Shown: positions 1-10,251, counted from the first letter of the stretch. The stretch is DNA of 64,000 nt from Gemmatimonadota bacterium (GCA_022823145.1 JAJDXS010000023.1:124001-188000); one strand, 5' to 3'. The notes: generated by a model not told the origin, from the sequence alone. Numbers and translations are program-made.

Positions 1-2
1 TA

Positions 3-737
3 ATGACCACGGATAAGGACGCGGCCCGAAGCTTCTACCCCCGCGTCACCGGCTGGGGCACCAGCACATGGAACGGTGGCGACGAGCCCTACGAGATGTG
101 GATGAACGGCGAGGTGCCCGTTGGCGGGCTGATGGACCTGCCCGCACCGGATGTTCCTCCGTGCTGGCTGGTCTACCTGTCCACTCCCGACATCGACGCG
201 ACGCTGGCGAAGGTGCGCGATTGCGGCGGCGCGGTCCTGAACGAGATGGCGGTGCCCGAGGTGGGTCGCTTCGCCGTCATCGCGGACCCGCAGGGCGGGG
301 TGATCGCCGTGCTCGAACCCGAGGGCGACACGCCGGGCCACGACGGCGCCCCGAATGCCGGCGAATTCTCGTGGCACGAGCTCGCGACCACCGACGCGGA
401 CGCGGCCTGGGCCTTCTACTCCGAGGTCTTCGGCTGGGAGGCCACGAGCCGGATGGACATGGGCGAAATGGGGTTCTATCAGATGTTCAGCCGAGGCGCG
501 CGTCCGCTCGGCGGCATCTTCAACGGGCCGCCCGACATGCCTGCGGTCGGCTGGCTGCCGTACGTGATGGTGCCCGACGTGCAGGCCGCGGCGGAGACGG
601 TAACTGCCCTGGGTGGCAAGCTCCTGAGGGAGCCCATGGAGGTTCCCGGCGGCGACTTCATCGCCCATTGCATGGATCCGCAGGGGGTCGCTTTCGCGGT
701 GCACGCCACCGCTGGCGACGGAGAAGACCAGGAGTAG
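3..737 (+). CDS. VOC (glyoxalase/bleomycin-resistance fold) protein, two domains, 5' end cut by the window
   Basis: Two tandem vicinal-oxygen-chelate domains are visible, at roughly residues 1-105 and 115-235. Each has the family's pattern of a D-ADA-FY helix start, a GG turn and a closing DPQG strand (near residues 95 and 225). Proteins of this type usually begin about 15-20 residues earlier, with a WxEL strand before the MTTD. The first ATG here sits directly at the window edge, so the gene is almost certainly partial at its 5' end. The family binds a metal in a beta-alpha-beta-beta-beta cup and includes lyases, dioxygenases and resistance proteins. The substrate cannot be told from sequence. 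The stop lies 2 nt before the next start, suggesting cotranscription. Confidence 0.85.
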   Translation: MTTDKDAARSFYPRVTGWGTSTWNGGDEPYEMWMNGEVPVGGLMDLPAPDVPPCWLVYLSTPDIDATLAKVRDCGGAVLNEMAVPEVGRFAVIADPQGGVIAVLEPEGDTPGHDGAPNAGEFSWHELATTDADAAWAFYSEVFGWEATSRMDMGEMGFYQMFSRGARPLGGIFNGPPDMPAVGWLPYVMVPDVQAAAETVTALGGKLLREPMEVPGGDFIAHCMDPQGVAFAVHATAGDGEDQE

Positions 738-739
738 CA

Positions 740-2389
740 ATGATGTACCGGGCAGGCGTGCTGTTCGCCATGCTCCTCTGCGGCGCATGCGCGCGGAGCG
801 GCGAGACGGCCGATCTCATCATCGTCGGCGGGATCGTTGTGGACGGCTCCGGGGACCCGCCCCGTACCGGCACGGTCGTGATCGCGGGGAACAGCATCGT
901 CACGGTGGGCGGCGCCGCGGCCGATGGCGGAGGCGCGCAGGCGGCAGATACGATCGACGCAAGCGGCCTGGTGGTCGCCCCCGGCTTCATCGATGTCCAC
1001 AACCACACACCGCCGGCGATCGCGCTGCCAGGCAACAACCTCAACGAGGGCTTCATCCGGCAGGGCGTCACGACCGTCTTCGGAGGTCCGGACGGTGCGT
1101 TTGCGCCGGCGAACATTCGCCGTTTCTCGGAGCTGTACGCGGCGCAGGGCATCGGGACCAACGTTGCGTTCTACGTCGGGCACAACGGGATCCGCAACGA
1201 GGTCCTGGGCGAGGACCAGCGGCGGGCCCCGACCACCGAAGAGTTGGAGACGATGCGGGCGCTGGTGCGCGAGGGCATGGAACTGGGCGCATTCGGCCTT
1301 TCGACCGGCCTGATGTACGAGCCCGGCATGTTCGCCGAGACGGCCGAGGTGATCGCGCTGGCGATGGAAGCCGCGGAGTACGGCGGCGTGTACGACTCGC
1401 ACGTGCGCAATCCGGTGCATGACTTCGTTGGATCGGATCGCGAAGTCGTGGAGATCGCGGAGACGGCCGGGTTGCCGGGCAAGATCGGCCACCTCAAGGC
1501 GGTGGGCCTGCACAACGAGGGTGTGATCGCCGACATCGTAGAGCTGGTGGAGGACGCGCGGGAACGGGGGGTCGTGATCGCGTCGGACCAGTACCCCTAC
1601 GACGGCGCCGCGACCGCCAGCCTGACCGGTATCGTGGTGGCGCCGCCGGATCTGGAGGGGCTGGACGCCTTCCGGCAGATGCAGCGGCAGGGGCGCACCG
1701 ACGCGGCAATGACGCAGCTCAAGGCGGCGCTGGCGGATCCGGGTTCGAGGGCCCGTCTGAAGGAAGCCAGCGAGAACGGGGTGGACGGCGGCTTCGCTTG
1801 GCTGCGAGCGACAGGGTACACGAGCATGCGGATTACCAGTTCGGCGGACTATCCCGAACTCGTGGGGCTCTACCTGTCGGAGATCGCCGAGCAGCGCGAC
1901 CAGGACCCCTTCGACGCGGTTGCGGACCTGATCATCGGCTCGTCCCGACCCGTGAACCTGACCCTCGGCGCGATCAGGGAGCACGACGTCCGGCGTCTGA
2001 TGATCCAGCCCTGGAACATGATCGCGAGCGACGGCGGCTTCGCGGACGGCTCCGACGCGCCCGGCGGACACCCGCGCAGCGCAGGCACCTTCCCGCGTCT
2101 GCTGGGCCACTACGCCCGGGACGAGGGCGTGCTGTCGCTGGCGGAGGCGGTGCGGAAGATCACCTCGCTGCCCGCGGACTTCCACGGCATCGACGACCGC
2201 GGCCGACTGGCGGCGGGGATGCGCGCGGACATCGCGATCTTCGACCCGGCCACGATCATCGACCGGTCGGATTGGGACCATCCGCAGCGCTTCTCCGAAG
2301 GCGTGGTCCATGTGCTCGTGAACGGTGTGCCGGTGCTGCGCGGTGGCGAGATGACCGGGGAAGCGCCCGGCGAAGTCGTGCGGCGATAG
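740..2389 (+). CDS. Secreted amidohydrolase lipoprotein, N-acyl-D-amino-acid deacylase family
   Basis: The protein (549 aa) starts at the ATG at 740. A short hydrophobic signal ends in a Cys near residue 17 (LLCGAC), a lipobox-like site, so it is probably an envelope lipoprotein. The amidohydrolase barrel follows: a strand-rich entry (DLIIVGGIVVDGSG), the metal-binding GFIDVHNH at about 82-89, a GVTTV strand, and a late SDGG motif with the C-terminal composite domain (GMRADIAIFDP, then VLVNG). This is the D-aminoacylase/dihydroorotase-like layout, and members hydrolyse N-acyl-D-amino acids. The usual HxHDD is HNHTP here, so metal binding may differ in detail. It follows the VOC gene by 2 nt. 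A second family member lies at 16194-18092. Confidence 0.88.
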   Translation: MMYRAGVLFAMLLCGACARSGETADLIIVGGIVVDGSGDPPRTGTVVIAGNSIVTVGGAAADGGGAQAADTIDASGLVVAPGFIDVHNHTPPAIALPGNNLNEGFIRQGVTTVFGGPDGAFAPANIRRFSELYAAQGIGTNVAFYVGHNGIRNEVLGEDQRRAPTTEELETMRALVREGMELGAFGLSTGLMYEPGMFAETAEVIALAMEAAEYGGVYDSHVRNPVHDFVGSDREVVEIAETAGLPGKIGHLKAVGLHNEGVIADIVELVEDARERGVVIASDQYPYDGAATASLTGIVVAPPDLEGLDAFRQMQRQGRTDAAMTQLKAALADPGSRARLKEASENGVDGGFAWLRATGYTSMRITSSADYPELVGLYLSEIAEQRDQDPFDAVADLIIGSSRPVNLTLGAIREHDVRRLMIQPWNMIASDGGFADGSDAPGGHPRSAGTFPRLLGHYARDEGVLSLAEAVRKITSLPADFHGIDDRGRLAAGMRADIAIFDPATIIDRSDWDHPQRFSEGVVHVLVNGVPVLRGGEMTGEAPGEVVRR

Positions 2390-2409
2390 CAAGCCGGAGA
2401 GACGCGAGC

Positions 2410-2928
2410 GTGGCCGCCCCCTGCGTCTCGGAAGTCGAGTTCCGCCCGCTGATGTCCGAGGACTATCCGGCGGTGGCGGAGATCTACCGCCAGGGCATCG
2501 AGTCTGGGAACGCGACCTTCGAGACCGAGGTGCCCGATTGGGAGAGCTGGAACGCGGGGCGAAGTTCCGAGTGCCGTCTTGTGGCGGAGGCCGGCGGCGA
2601 GGTGATCGGATATGCGGCGCTGAGCCCGGTGTCGGGGCGATGCGTCTACGGAGGTGTCCGCGAGGCGATGATCTACGTCGCGGCGGAAGCGCGGGGACAG
2701 GGAGTCGGAAAGCGTCTGCTGCGACGCCTCGTCGCAGAGAGCGAGGCACACGGGATCTGGACGCTCCAGGCCGGCATCTTCCCCGAGAATGCGGGCTCGA
2801 TCCGGATCTTCGAGAAAGCGGGGTTCAGGATCCTGGGCACCCATGAGCGCCTGGGCCGTTTCCACGACGGGCGCTGGCGCGATGTGGTGCTCATGGAGCG
2901 GCGGAGCAGCGTTACGGGGGTGGGTTGA
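2410..2928 (+). CDS. GNAT N-acetyltransferase, phosphinothricin/MnaT-like
   Basis: A 172-aa single-domain acetyltransferase. The GTG at 2410 was chosen because a GGAGAG ribosome site lies 8-9 nt upstream; an in-frame ATG at 2452 is a shorter alternative. The N-terminus matches the PAT/YncA subgroup pattern (RP...D-PA-IY, then the ATFETE turn near residue 37). Motif A for acetyl-CoA binding is clear (V-AEARGQGVGKRLL, about residue 90-105), followed by an ENAGSI-IFEKAGF tail. Relatives acetylate methionine derivatives or phosphinothricin-like amines in the cytoplasm. The gene follows the D-aminoacylase by about 20 nt, so the pair may act together on amino-acid derivatives, but that is inference. 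Confidence 0.88.
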   Translation: MAAPCVSEVEFRPLMSEDYPAVAEIYRQGIESGNATFETEVPDWESWNAGRSSECRLVAEAGGEVIGYAALSPVSGRCVYGGVREAMIYVAAEARGQGVGKRLLRRLVAESEAHGIWTLQAGIFPENAGSIRIFEKAGFRILGTHERLGRFHDGRWRDVVLMERRSSVTGVG

Positions 2929-2948
2929 CAGACCTTGTCGACGAGAAA

Positions 2949-2987
2949 TGTAATGTCAACATGTCAATATGTAATGTTGACATTACA
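2949..2987. repeat. Double TGT-N12-ACA palindrome, copy A, between convergent genes
   Basis: AT-rich island in GC-rich DNA. It contains TGTAATGTCAACATGTCA at 2949-2966 and the near-perfect palindrome TGTAATGTTGACATTACA at 2970-2987, starting exactly 21 bp apart. The outer 14-bp arms (2949-2962 and 2974-2987) are also perfect inverted repeats around an 11-nt centre, so a transcript could fold into a hairpin. It lies between the convergent ends of the acetyltransferase and aldolase genes, so it could be a bidirectional terminator or a protein-binding site. Sister copies with the same 21-bp spacing are at 49036 and 57751. Confidence 0.75.
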
Positions 2988-3007
2988 AGTGCCAATCTGT
3001 TGGAACC

Positions 3008-4060
3008 CTACGCCACCTCGATCGATTCGTCCAGGAATACGTCCTGGATCAGGTTCAGCAGCTTGATTCCGTCGGCCATGGGCCGCTGGAACGCCTTGCG
3101 ACCCGAGATCAGTCCCATCCCCCCGGCCCGCTTGTTGATCACCGCCGTGCGCGCGGCCTGCGCGAAGTCGTTGGCCCCGCTGGACCCTCCGGAATTGATC
3201 AGCCCCACCCGGCCCATGTAGCAGTTGGCCACCTGGTAGCGCGTCAGCTCGATCGGGTGATCGCCGGGGACCAGCTCCGAGTACACCTTGTCGTGGGTGC
3301 GGCCGAATCCGATCGCCGTGTATCCGTGGTTGTTGGTGGCCTGCTTCTGCTTGACGATGTCGGCCTCGATCGTGACCCCGAGGTGGTTGGCCTGGCCGGT
3401 GAGGTCGGCGGCCGCGTGGTAGTTGACCCCGTCCTTGTTGAAGGCGGACTGGCGCAGGTAGCACCACAGGACGGTCACCATCCCCAGTTCGTGCGCCATC
3501 TGGAAGGCTTCCGAAGTCTCCTGCAGCTGACGCATCCCCTGGTCGGAGCCGAAGTAGATCGTCGAGCCGACGGCGACCGCGCCCAGCTCCCACGCCTGCT
3601 GGACACTGGCGAACATGACCTGGTCGTAGCGGTTGGGGTAGGTGAGCAGCTCGTTGTGGTTGAGCTTGACCAGGAAGGGGATCCGGTGGGCGTACCGGCG
3701 CGAGACGGACCCCAGCACGCCCAGGGTGGACGCGACCGCGTTGCAGCCGCCCTCGATGGCGAGTTCCACGATGTTGCCCGGATCGAAGAAGGGCGGATTG
3801 GGCGCGAACGACGCCCCCGCCGAGTGCTCGATCCCCTGGTCGACAGGCAGGATCGACACGTAGCCGGTCCCGGCCAGGCGCCCGTGGCCGAGGATCTGCT
3901 GCATGCTGCGCATGACCTGCGGGTTGCGGTCCGTGCCCGAGACGACCCGGTCCACGAAGTCGGGTCCGGGGAGGTGGAGTGTCTCGCGTGGAAAGCCCCT
4001 GGCGCGGTAGGTGAGGAGGTCTTCTGCTTCGGCTCCAAGAAGGTCTTCGATTCGGCTCAC
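3008..4060 (-). CDS. fbaB: Class I fructose-bisphosphate aldolase (FbaB/DhnA type)
   Basis: Catalyses reversible cleavage of fructose 1,6-bisphosphate to DHAP and glyceraldehyde 3-phosphate through a lysine Schiff base. The 350-aa length equals that of E. coli FbaB. The C-terminal half carries the family's near-invariant stretches: ADIVKQK around residue 233, with Lys237 the likely Schiff-base residue, then [18 protein letters not shown] and [16 protein letters not shown]. An early [11 protein letters not shown] strand forms part of the barrel. Bacteria often carry this enzyme for gluconeogenesis. It is a single gene convergent with the acetyltransferase. The start is the only good ATG in front of the conserved N-terminus. 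Confidence 0.95.
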   Translation of the reverse strand: MSRIEDLLGAEAEDLLTYRARGFPRETLHLPGPDFVDRVVSGTDRNPQVMRSMQQILGHGRLAGTGYVSILPVDQGIEHSAGASFAPNPPFFDPGNIVELAIEGGCNAVASTLGVLGSVSRRYAHRIPFLVKLNHNELLTYPNRYDQVMFASVQQAWELGAVAVGSTIYFGSDQGMRQLQETSEAFQMAHELGMVTVLWCYLRQSAFNKDGVNYHAAADLTGQANHLGVTIEADIVKQKQATNNHGYTAIGFGRTHDKVYSELVPGDHPIELTRYQVANCYMGRVGLINSGGSSGANDFAQAARTAVINKRAGGMGLISGRKAFQRPMADGIKLLNLIQDVFLDESIEVA

Positions 4061-4166
4061 TTTGCGGTGCCCGTGTCAGGGGTCGTGCATGGCTGGCGTC
4101 GCTCAGCCGCTCCGGTGCCAACAATAACAGGGAACATATGAGTCGCAATCGGATCCGCGGGCGCGG

Positions 4167-7100
4167 TCACGAAACGGGACGTGCCCGTGAGCGCACGGTG
4201 ATCGGCTGAACGCCGATCCCGTTGAGGAAGTCGTTGAACGCGGTCACCGCCTCCAATAGCTGCCCGAGCGTGTTCTCGTGGGTCGCCCATTCCTCCTGCA
4301 GGTCGGTCCAGCGCTCGCGTGCGCCAGCGGTCAGCGGCGGTTCCGTGCCGTCCACCGATCCGATCAGGGCGAGGATCTGCGCGTCCAGCTTGTTGCGGAA
4401 GTTGATGACGTCCTGGAAGGTCTGTTGCCTCCGCTGGATCAACCCCTCCTCCCACTCCGTGATCGCGCTGGTCAGGGATTCGCCCGACGTGCGAATCGAG
4501 TCTGCCAGAGGGTGTTCCTCCGTGCGCTCCACGATCGCTCCGACCTGCTCGGAGACCCCGGCGAGCTCGTCGACGGCGCCGTAGAGGTCGCGGATGACCT
4601 GCTGGGCGTCGGCGACGAAACGCTCCTGGGCGTCGTACTCGCGCCGGGTCGCGCTCCAGCGGGGATCGGGCGCCAGTGAGAGTTCGACCGTGCGGCTCTC
4701 GCCGGCGTGAGCGAGCCGGACCTGGTAGTCGCCCGGCGCGACGACGCGTCCCTGCAGGCTGCCGAAGTTCTGGTACCCTTCGACACCCGGTATCGCGTCG
4801 TGGCGGTAGTCCCAGGCCAGCCGGTTGAGCCCGGCCTTCGGGGTGGGCAGCGACGAGTAGTCTTCATTGCCTGCCGCTTCCGGGTCGGTGGCGTAGGTGC
4901 GGATCGCGCTCCCGTCGGCTCCCAGGATCTCGACGGTAACCAGCGAGTCGGGCGCCTCCGCGAACGAATAGAAGATCTGCGCTCCGCTCGGGGGATTTGC
5001 GCCGGTCGACAGGGCCCCGCCCCCGCCGGGGAAACCGCCGCCGAACGAAGCCATGACCGCCTGACGCGGGGCGAAGAGGTGCATGTCGGCGGCCATCACC
5101 GTCTCGGTCATTTGCTCCACGGGGGACAGATCGTCGAGGATCCAGAACCCGCGGCCCTGGGTCGACGCGACCAGGTCGTTGTTGCGGAAGGTGAGGTCGG
5201 TGACGGGGACGATGGGCAGGTTGAGCTGCCACTTCTCCCAGCTGTCCCCGGCGTCCCGCGACAGGAAGATCCCCATCTCGGTGCCGGCGTACAGGAGACC
5301 CGGTGTGACCGGATCCTCTCGTACCACGCGCACCCAGTGATCCTCGTCGATGCCGGCGGTCGTGTTCTCCCAGCTCGTCCCGTAGTCCCGCGTGCGGAAG
5401 ATCATGGGCGTGAAGTCGTTGAACTTGTAGGCGGACGCGACCACGTAGGCGGTGGCTGGGTCATGGGGCGAGACCTCGATCGAGTTGATCATCGCGCGGT
5501 CGACGTCCGGCGGGGTGACCTCGGTCCAGATCGCCCCGCCGTCGCGCGTGAGCTGGACCAGGCCGTCGTCGGTGCCCACCCAGAGGGTGCCGGCCTCGTG
5601 GGTTGACTCGACCAGCGCCATGATCGTGTTGTAGTTCTCGCCCCCCGCCCCCTCGTTGGTGATCGGAGTGCCGCCGGCGCCCTGCTTGTCCTCTTCGTCG
5701 CGGGTCAGGTCGGGGGAGATGGCCTCCCAGCTCTGGCCGCGGTCGCGGGTGGCGAACACCACATTGCCCGCGTGATAGATGGTCGCCGGGTCGTGGGGCG
5801 ACGCCACGATCGGGGCGTTCCAGTTGAAGCGATAGCGCTGTTCGCCGGCGTAGGTGCCGAGGCCGAGGAACGGGTATGCCATGATCGGCTTCTGCAGGCC
5901 CGTGGTGCGGTTCCAGCGATCGATCAGCCCCTGGTAGCAGCCGCCGAAGATGTCCTGCGGGTCGTTCTCGTCAAAGGCCAGAAACGCGCTCTCGCACCCG
6001 GCAACCGAGTAGAAATCGCCCCAGCCGATCCCCCCGGGCGACGCGGACGGGATTCCGATCGCCGAATTGTCCTGCTGGCCGCCGTAGACGTGGTAGGGGA
6101 ACTGGTTGTCGGTGATCACGCGGTAGAACTGGGCGGTGGGCTGATTCCGCTGAGTGGACCAGCTGTCGCCGCCGTTGAAGGAGACGTTTGCGCCGCCGTC
6201 GTTGGAGTTGATCATGTTGTCCGCGTTTGCGGGGTTGATCCAGAGGTGGTGGTTGTCGCCGTGGGGGACCTGCACCGACGAGAAGGAGCGCCCTCCGTCG
6301 ATCGACTTCAGGAACGGCGCGTTCATGACGTACACCGTTTCTTCGTCCTGCGGGTCGGCGAAGATCTTCATGTAGTACCACGAGCGGGTCTGCACGATGC
6401 GCTCCGAGTTCACCTGCCGCCACGAGGCTCCCGCGTCGTCGGACCGGTAGATTCCGCCCTGGTCCGGCTCGGCCTCGACGACCGCATAGAGCCGGTCCGG
6501 GTTCGCGCGCGAGACGGTGACGCCGATCTTGCCGACGAGTTCCGGCAGACCTTCGTTGATCTGCTCCCAGGTGTCGCCGCTGTCCGTCGACTTCCAGATG
6601 CCGCTGCCCTCGCCGCCCGACTCAACCACCCAGGGACGCCGGAGGTGGTCCCAGAAGGCGGCGTAGAGGATGCGGGGGTTGGTCATGTCCATGGCGAGCG
6701 CCGAGGCGCCGGCACGGGGGGAGACGTACAGCACCTTATCCCAGTTCCGGCCGCCGTCCATGGTGCGGTAGATGCCACGGTCCTCCGTCTCGCCGTAGGG
6801 GGCTCCCTGCGCGGCGACGTACACGATGTCCGGGTCGCGCGGGTGGATCCGGATGCGGGAGATGGCGCGGGTGTTCTCCAGTCCCATGTGCGTCCAGCTT
6901 CGTCCCGCGTCGGTCGAGAGGTAGACGCCGTCGCCGTGGGAGGTGGTGACGCCCCGCACGGCGTGCTCGCCCATCCCCACCCACACCACGTTCGGGTCCG
7001 ACTCGGCGACCTCGACGGCCCCCACCGAACCGGTGGCGAAGGAGCCGTCGCTCACGTTCGTCCACGTTATCCCGGCGTCGGTGGTCTTCCACACGCCGCC

Positions 7101-7334
7101 GCCGGTGGCGCCGAAATAGTATGTCTGGTCGTCACCAACGACCCCCGTGGACGCAACCGAGCGGCCGCCGCGGGTGGGGCCGATGTCCCGCCACGCCATG
7201 GCCTGTGTGTGGCGGGCGAGGGCGGTGGTGTCGGGGGTCTGGGCGGCAGAGGGTGACAGCATGGCGACCATCGCGATCAGCATGGTGGCCGTCATCAGGG
7301 TGCGGGTCATGGGGGAGAGCGGGGGCGCGGACAT
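4167..7334 (-). CDS. Large secreted BNR/sortilin-like beta-propeller protein
   Basis: A 1055-aa protein (or 1047 aa from the Met at 7310) with a signal peptide ending in AAQ. Residues about 45-700 consist of repeated BNR/VPS10 motifs of the form S-DGG-SW and T-DAG-TW (for example [34 protein letters not shown]). These make one or two large propellers like sortilin or xyloglucanase/sialidase-type repeats. The C-terminal third has an Ig-like strand region and then a helical, Gln/Glu-rich segment (about 900-1030). No catalytic residues of sialidases were recognised. In relatives such proteins are annotated as glycosyl hydrolase or BNR-repeat proteins, and the true role is unknown. It is transcribed divergently from the LVIVD gene at 7491. 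Confidence 0.85.
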   Translation of the reverse strand: MSAPPLSPMTRTLMTATMLIAMVAMLSPSAAQTPDTTALARHTQAMAWRDIGPTRGGRSVASTGVVGDDQTYYFGATGGGVWKTTDAGITWTNVSDGSFATGSVGAVEVAESDPNVVWVGMGEHAVRGVTTSHGDGVYLSTDAGRSWTHMGLENTRAISRIRIHPRDPDIVYVAAQGAPYGETEDRGIYRTMDGGRNWDKVLYVSPRAGASALAMDMTNPRILYAAFWDHLRRPWVVESGGEGSGIWKSTDSGDTWEQINEGLPELVGKIGVTVSRANPDRLYAVVEAEPDQGGIYRSDDAGASWRQVNSERIVQTRSWYYMKIFADPQDEETVYVMNAPFLKSIDGGRSFSSVQVPHGDNHHLWINPANADNMINSNDGGANVSFNGGDSWSTQRNQPTAQFYRVITDNQFPYHVYGGQQDNSAIGIPSASPGGIGWGDFYSVAGCESAFLAFDENDPQDIFGGCYQGLIDRWNRTTGLQKPIMAYPFLGLGTYAGEQRYRFNWNAPIVASPHDPATIYHAGNVVFATRDRGQSWEAISPDLTRDEEDKQGAGGTPITNEGAGGENYNTIMALVESTHEAGTLWVGTDDGLVQLTRDGGAIWTEVTPPDVDRAMINSIEVSPHDPATAYVVASAYKFNDFTPMIFRTRDYGTSWENTTAGIDEDHWVRVVREDPVTPGLLYAGTEMGIFLSRDAGDSWEKWQLNLPIVPVTDLTFRNNDLVASTQGRGFWILDDLSPVEQMTETVMAADMHLFAPRQAVMASFGGGFPGGGGALSTGANPPSGAQIFYSFAEAPDSLVTVEILGADGSAIRTYATDPEAAGNEDYSSLPTPKAGLNRLAWDYRHDAIPGVEGYQNFGSLQGRVVAPGDYQVRLAHAGESRTVELSLAPDPRWSATRREYDAQERFVADAQQVIRDLYGAVDELAGVSEQVGAIVERTEEHPLADSIRTSGESLTSAITEWEEGLIQRRQQTFQDVINFRNKLDAQILALIGSVDGTEPPLTAGARERWTDLQEEWATHENTLGQLLEAVTAFNDFLNGIGVQPITVRSRARPVS

Positions 7335-7490
7335 CGGCGAAGATCCTCCGTTGGACTTGGGGAAACGGCGGTTCCAACCTTAGCCGGAAGTCGCTGCGTT
7401 GCCTAGCCGCCCGCCGCAGTACAGTTTCGCTCCAACGCGCAGAATGGAATCGGCCCAGCGAAACGTCGCGGCCACCCGGGAGGAAACGGC

Positions 7491-9572
7491 ATGACCAGAA
7501 AAGCGAAGCTCAGGGGACTTCTGATCGTCGGAGGCATCGTGGCCGGAAGCACGCTCGGCGACGTCGCCGTGCTCGAGGCCCAAACCGAGGACGACCCCAT
7601 CGTGCGCCTGTGGGCCAGTCCCACGGAGCTTTCCATGCGCGTCGGGGATGAGGCGCGCGTCATCATCGCCGGCTACACGCGTTCGGGAGCCCGCGTGGAG
7701 GACCCGGTGGTGCGCCTGGTGGGGCCGCGGTCTGCAATGAGGGTGCGGCAGGGCGTCATCACCGCGCTCGAGGCGGGGGACTATGAGCTGATCGCCACCC
7801 TGGTCCAGGAGGGCGGCGCTTCCGCAGGCGAACCGGTGACGCTGAGGGTGCCGGTCAGTATCGGCTGGCCCACCGTCGCGCGGGTGGTCGTCTCTCCCAC
7901 CACCGACGACCGCCTCTTCGCGGGCACCTCGATGCGGCTGCGCGCTCGCGCCGAGCACGCCGACGGCTCCGCCCGGCGCGATCCGGATGTGGCGTGGGAA
8001 AGCGGCTCCCCGGAAATCGCTACCATCGACCGCTTCGGGCGTGTCACCGCCGTCGCCCCCGGCACGGCCACCATCACCGCCACCGTCGACGGCGTCAGTG
8101 GCGCGTTCACCGTGCGCGCCGACCCCTTCACGGGCGCGTCCATCGAGATCACCGGCGGCGTGTCTCGCGCCCGCACCGGCGACGTCATCGACTTCGGCGC
8201 CGAGGTGCGCGATCCGGGCGGCGAGCTTCTCAACGGCGTCCCCGTCGAGTGGTCCCACGCCTGGGAGGAGCCGGAGGGGATCCTGGCGCCGCCCGCGCCG
8301 GCGCAGATGCACGGCAGCCGCTTCGTCGCCGACGTCCCCGGCATCTACACCGTGATCGCCGACGCGGGGCCGCTCTCCGCGCGCACCTCGTTTCGCGTCG
8401 TCGAGCGCGATGTCGTGCAGAAGCTCGAGATCCACGGGCAGGGGAGGGAGCAGCGCGTCCGCACGACCGACTTCTGGGTCTTCGAGGGCCGCGACGGCCG
8501 CGACTACGCGCTTACCGGGGCCAAGCGTTCGGACGGATTCGGTTTCGTCTGGGACGTGACCGAGCCCGGCAACATCGTCAAGACCGACTCGATCCAGGTC
8601 GACGCGCGCTCCGTCAACGACATGAAGGTCTCGCCCGACGCGCGCTACGCCACCATGACCCGCGAGGGCGCGTCGAACCGCCGCAACGGCGTGGTGATCC
8701 TCGATCTCGCCGATCCCGCGCACCCCGTGATCGCCGCGGAGGTCACCGACTACGGGCTGACCGGCGGTGTCCACAACGCCTTCCCGACCGACGAGTACGT
8801 GTTCGCGCTGGCCGGGGGCGACAAGTACGTCATCCTGGATGTCGCCGACATCTACAACCCGCGCTACGTGGGCGAGTACAACCACCCGAACAGCCGCCTG
8901 CACGACGTGTGGGTGCTGGACGGGCTCGCGTACTCGGCCGAGTGGGAGAACGGCCTGGTGGTCGTCGACGTGGGGGACGGGCGCTGGGGCGGATCGCCCG
9001 AGAACCCGGTCTTCGTGAGCAGCCTGCCCGTGCCCACCGGGGGAACGCACGCCGTCTTCCCGTACGTGTCCGAGTCGACGGGGAAGCACTACGTCTTCAT
9101 CGGCGACGAGATCATGAGCCGGCGCGGTCTGGCGTGGGAGGGGCCGGGGCAGGGACGGGGGTCCTACCAGCTACCCTACGACCCCGAAACCGGGATGAAC
9201 GGCATTCCGCTGGCGACCCAGGGCTACATCCAGATCATCGACCTGTCGGACCCGGAGGCACCGGAGATGGTGGCGCGCTACGAGGTCCCCGAATACGGCA
9301 CGCACAACATCTGGGTCGAGGACGACATCCTCTACCAGGCCTACTACGAGGGGGGCGTTCGCATGGTCGACGTGTCGGGCGAACTGATGGGGAACCTGTA
9401 CACCCAGGGCCGCGAGATCGCCGTCTTCAAGGCGTACGACCCGATCGGTTATGTTCCCAACTCGCCGATGGCCTGGAGCGCCATGCCCTTCAAGGGCCGC
9501 ATCTTCTTTTCGGATACGAATTCGGGGCTGTGGTCGGCGAGGCTGGTGCCGCGGAGCAGGCCGGTGAGCTGA
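7491..9572 (+). CDS. Secreted protein with bacterial Ig-like domains and LVIVD beta-propeller repeats
   Basis: 693 aa. The N-terminus has an uncleaved-anchor or signal-like hydrophobic stretch (LLIVGGIVAG). Residues about 35-310 form Ig-like domains; one is a clear Big_2 domain around residues 125-205, with the typical PEIATIDRFGRVTAVAPGT core. From about 310 to the end the LVIVD/choice-of-anchor propeller follows, with repeated strands such as YVILDVADIYNPRYVGEY, GLVVVDV and IQIIDLSDPEAPEMV. No catalytic motif was found. It is probably an envelope or extracellular binding protein. It is divergent from the BNR-repeat gene, with only about 155 nt between them for both promoters. Confidence 0.85.
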   Translation: MTRKAKLRGLLIVGGIVAGSTLGDVAVLEAQTEDDPIVRLWASPTELSMRVGDEARVIIAGYTRSGARVEDPVVRLVGPRSAMRVRQGVITALEAGDYELIATLVQEGGASAGEPVTLRVPVSIGWPTVARVVVSPTTDDRLFAGTSMRLRARAEHADGSARRDPDVAWESGSPEIATIDRFGRVTAVAPGTATITATVDGVSGAFTVRADPFTGASIEITGGVSRARTGDVIDFGAEVRDPGGELLNGVPVEWSHAWEEPEGILAPPAPAQMHGSRFVADVPGIYTVIADAGPLSARTSFRVVERDVVQKLEIHGQGREQRVRTTDFWVFEGRDGRDYALTGAKRSDGFGFVWDVTEPGNIVKTDSIQVDARSVNDMKVSPDARYATMTREGASNRRNGVVILDLADPAHPVIAAEVTDYGLTGGVHNAFPTDEYVFALAGGDKYVILDVADIYNPRYVGEYNHPNSRLHDVWVLDGLAYSAEWENGLVVVDVGDGRWGGSPENPVFVSSLPVPTGGTHAVFPYVSESTGKHYVFIGDEIMSRRGLAWEGPGQGRGSYQLPYDPETGMNGIPLATQGYIQIIDLSDPEAPEMVARYEVPEYGTHNIWVEDDILYQAYYEGGVRMVDVSGELMGNLYTQGREIAVFKAYDPIGYVPNSPMAWSAMPFKGRIFFSDTNSGLWSARLVPRSRPVS

Positions 9573-9685
9573 GTAGCCCGGGCGGGCCGGCGAGTGGTGG
9601 GCAGCCCACGCAGGACCGGGCGGAGTGAGAAGCGGGGCCGCGGGCCGTCGTTGGCCGGCGGGACAACCATCAACCGGAAACCGAA

Positions 9686-10201
9686 TTGGAAACGTCCTAC
9701 CTTGTGGGAATCGCGGCGGGCACCGCCGTGGTTCTGGTGACCCTCTTTGTTCTCGTCAGAATGTTCTTCGGTGCGGGGCGGTGGTTCGGGCCCCGCAACA
9801 TCGACATGTCGCTCGACGCCGGCGTCCGGCACCTGCTCGACGCCTTCCTGACCGAGTTCGCCCAGCGCCTCGGGTGGGACCGGCAGTCGAGCGAGCGACT
9901 CCGGGCTGCCGGTGAAGAGGTGCTCATGACGCTGGCGGAGAAGGACGGCCACGAAGTCAGCGGGCTTCGGCGGCTGCGCGTCTCGGCGCGGGCGGAGAAG
10001 GGAGCCGCCGTCCTGGAGTTCCTGGCCTCGCCGCAGGGCACGAACTACGAAGAGCAGCTGAAGGTGCTCGAGAAACACGCCGTCCCGGCCACCGAGCAGG
10101 ACCTGTCGCTACGCCTGCTCGACCATTACGCGTCGTCCGTGCGCCACCGCCACTACCACCTTAACGACCTGCTGACGGTGAAGGTGAACGGGACGCGGTA
10201 G
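9686..10201 (+). CDS. Hypothetical membrane-anchored protein with weak GHKL ATPase-like region
   Basis: 171 aa from a TTG start at 9686. An N-terminal transmembrane helix (about residues 6-28) is followed by a soluble domain. A segment around residue 75 (AAGEEVLMTLAE) resembles the N-box helix of anti-sigma/GHKL ATPase domains such as those fused to some permeases, and a beta-strand (LRVSARAEKGAAVLEF) follows. The G-boxes needed for ATP binding are not obvious, so this may be a degenerate or non-binding version. If the TTG is wrong, the ATG in front of FFGAGRW would remove the membrane helix. I do not recognise a named family with certainty. Confidence 0.6.
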   Translation: METSYLVGIAAGTAVVLVTLFVLVRMFFGAGRWFGPRNIDMSLDAGVRHLLDAFLTEFAQRLGWDRQSSERLRAAGEEVLMTLAEKDGHEVSGLRRLRVSARAEKGAAVLEFLASPQGTNYEEQLKVLEKHAVPATEQDLSLRLLDHYASSVRHRHYHLNDLLTVKVNGTR

Positions 10202-10251
10202 GGATAGGGCCGGGTGGCGGGTGCGTTGGGGGGCCTCGCCGCACTCCGGGC

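Noticed and set aside
479-2749. Long minus-strand open frame of about 756 codons
   Set aside because: It runs antisense through the D-aminoacylase and acetyltransferase genes, is extremely Arg/His/Pro-rich and matches no fold. It is a GC-rich shadow.
2949-2987. Copy A as a CRISPR-like or integron attC site
   Set aside because: Only two units with no spacers, no cas or integrase genes nearby, and related copies lie in unrelated contexts.
7380-9089. Minus-strand open frame of about 569 codons opposite the Ig/LVIVD gene
   Set aside because: The plus-strand protein has signal, Big_2 and LVIVD domains. The minus frame is compositional noise.
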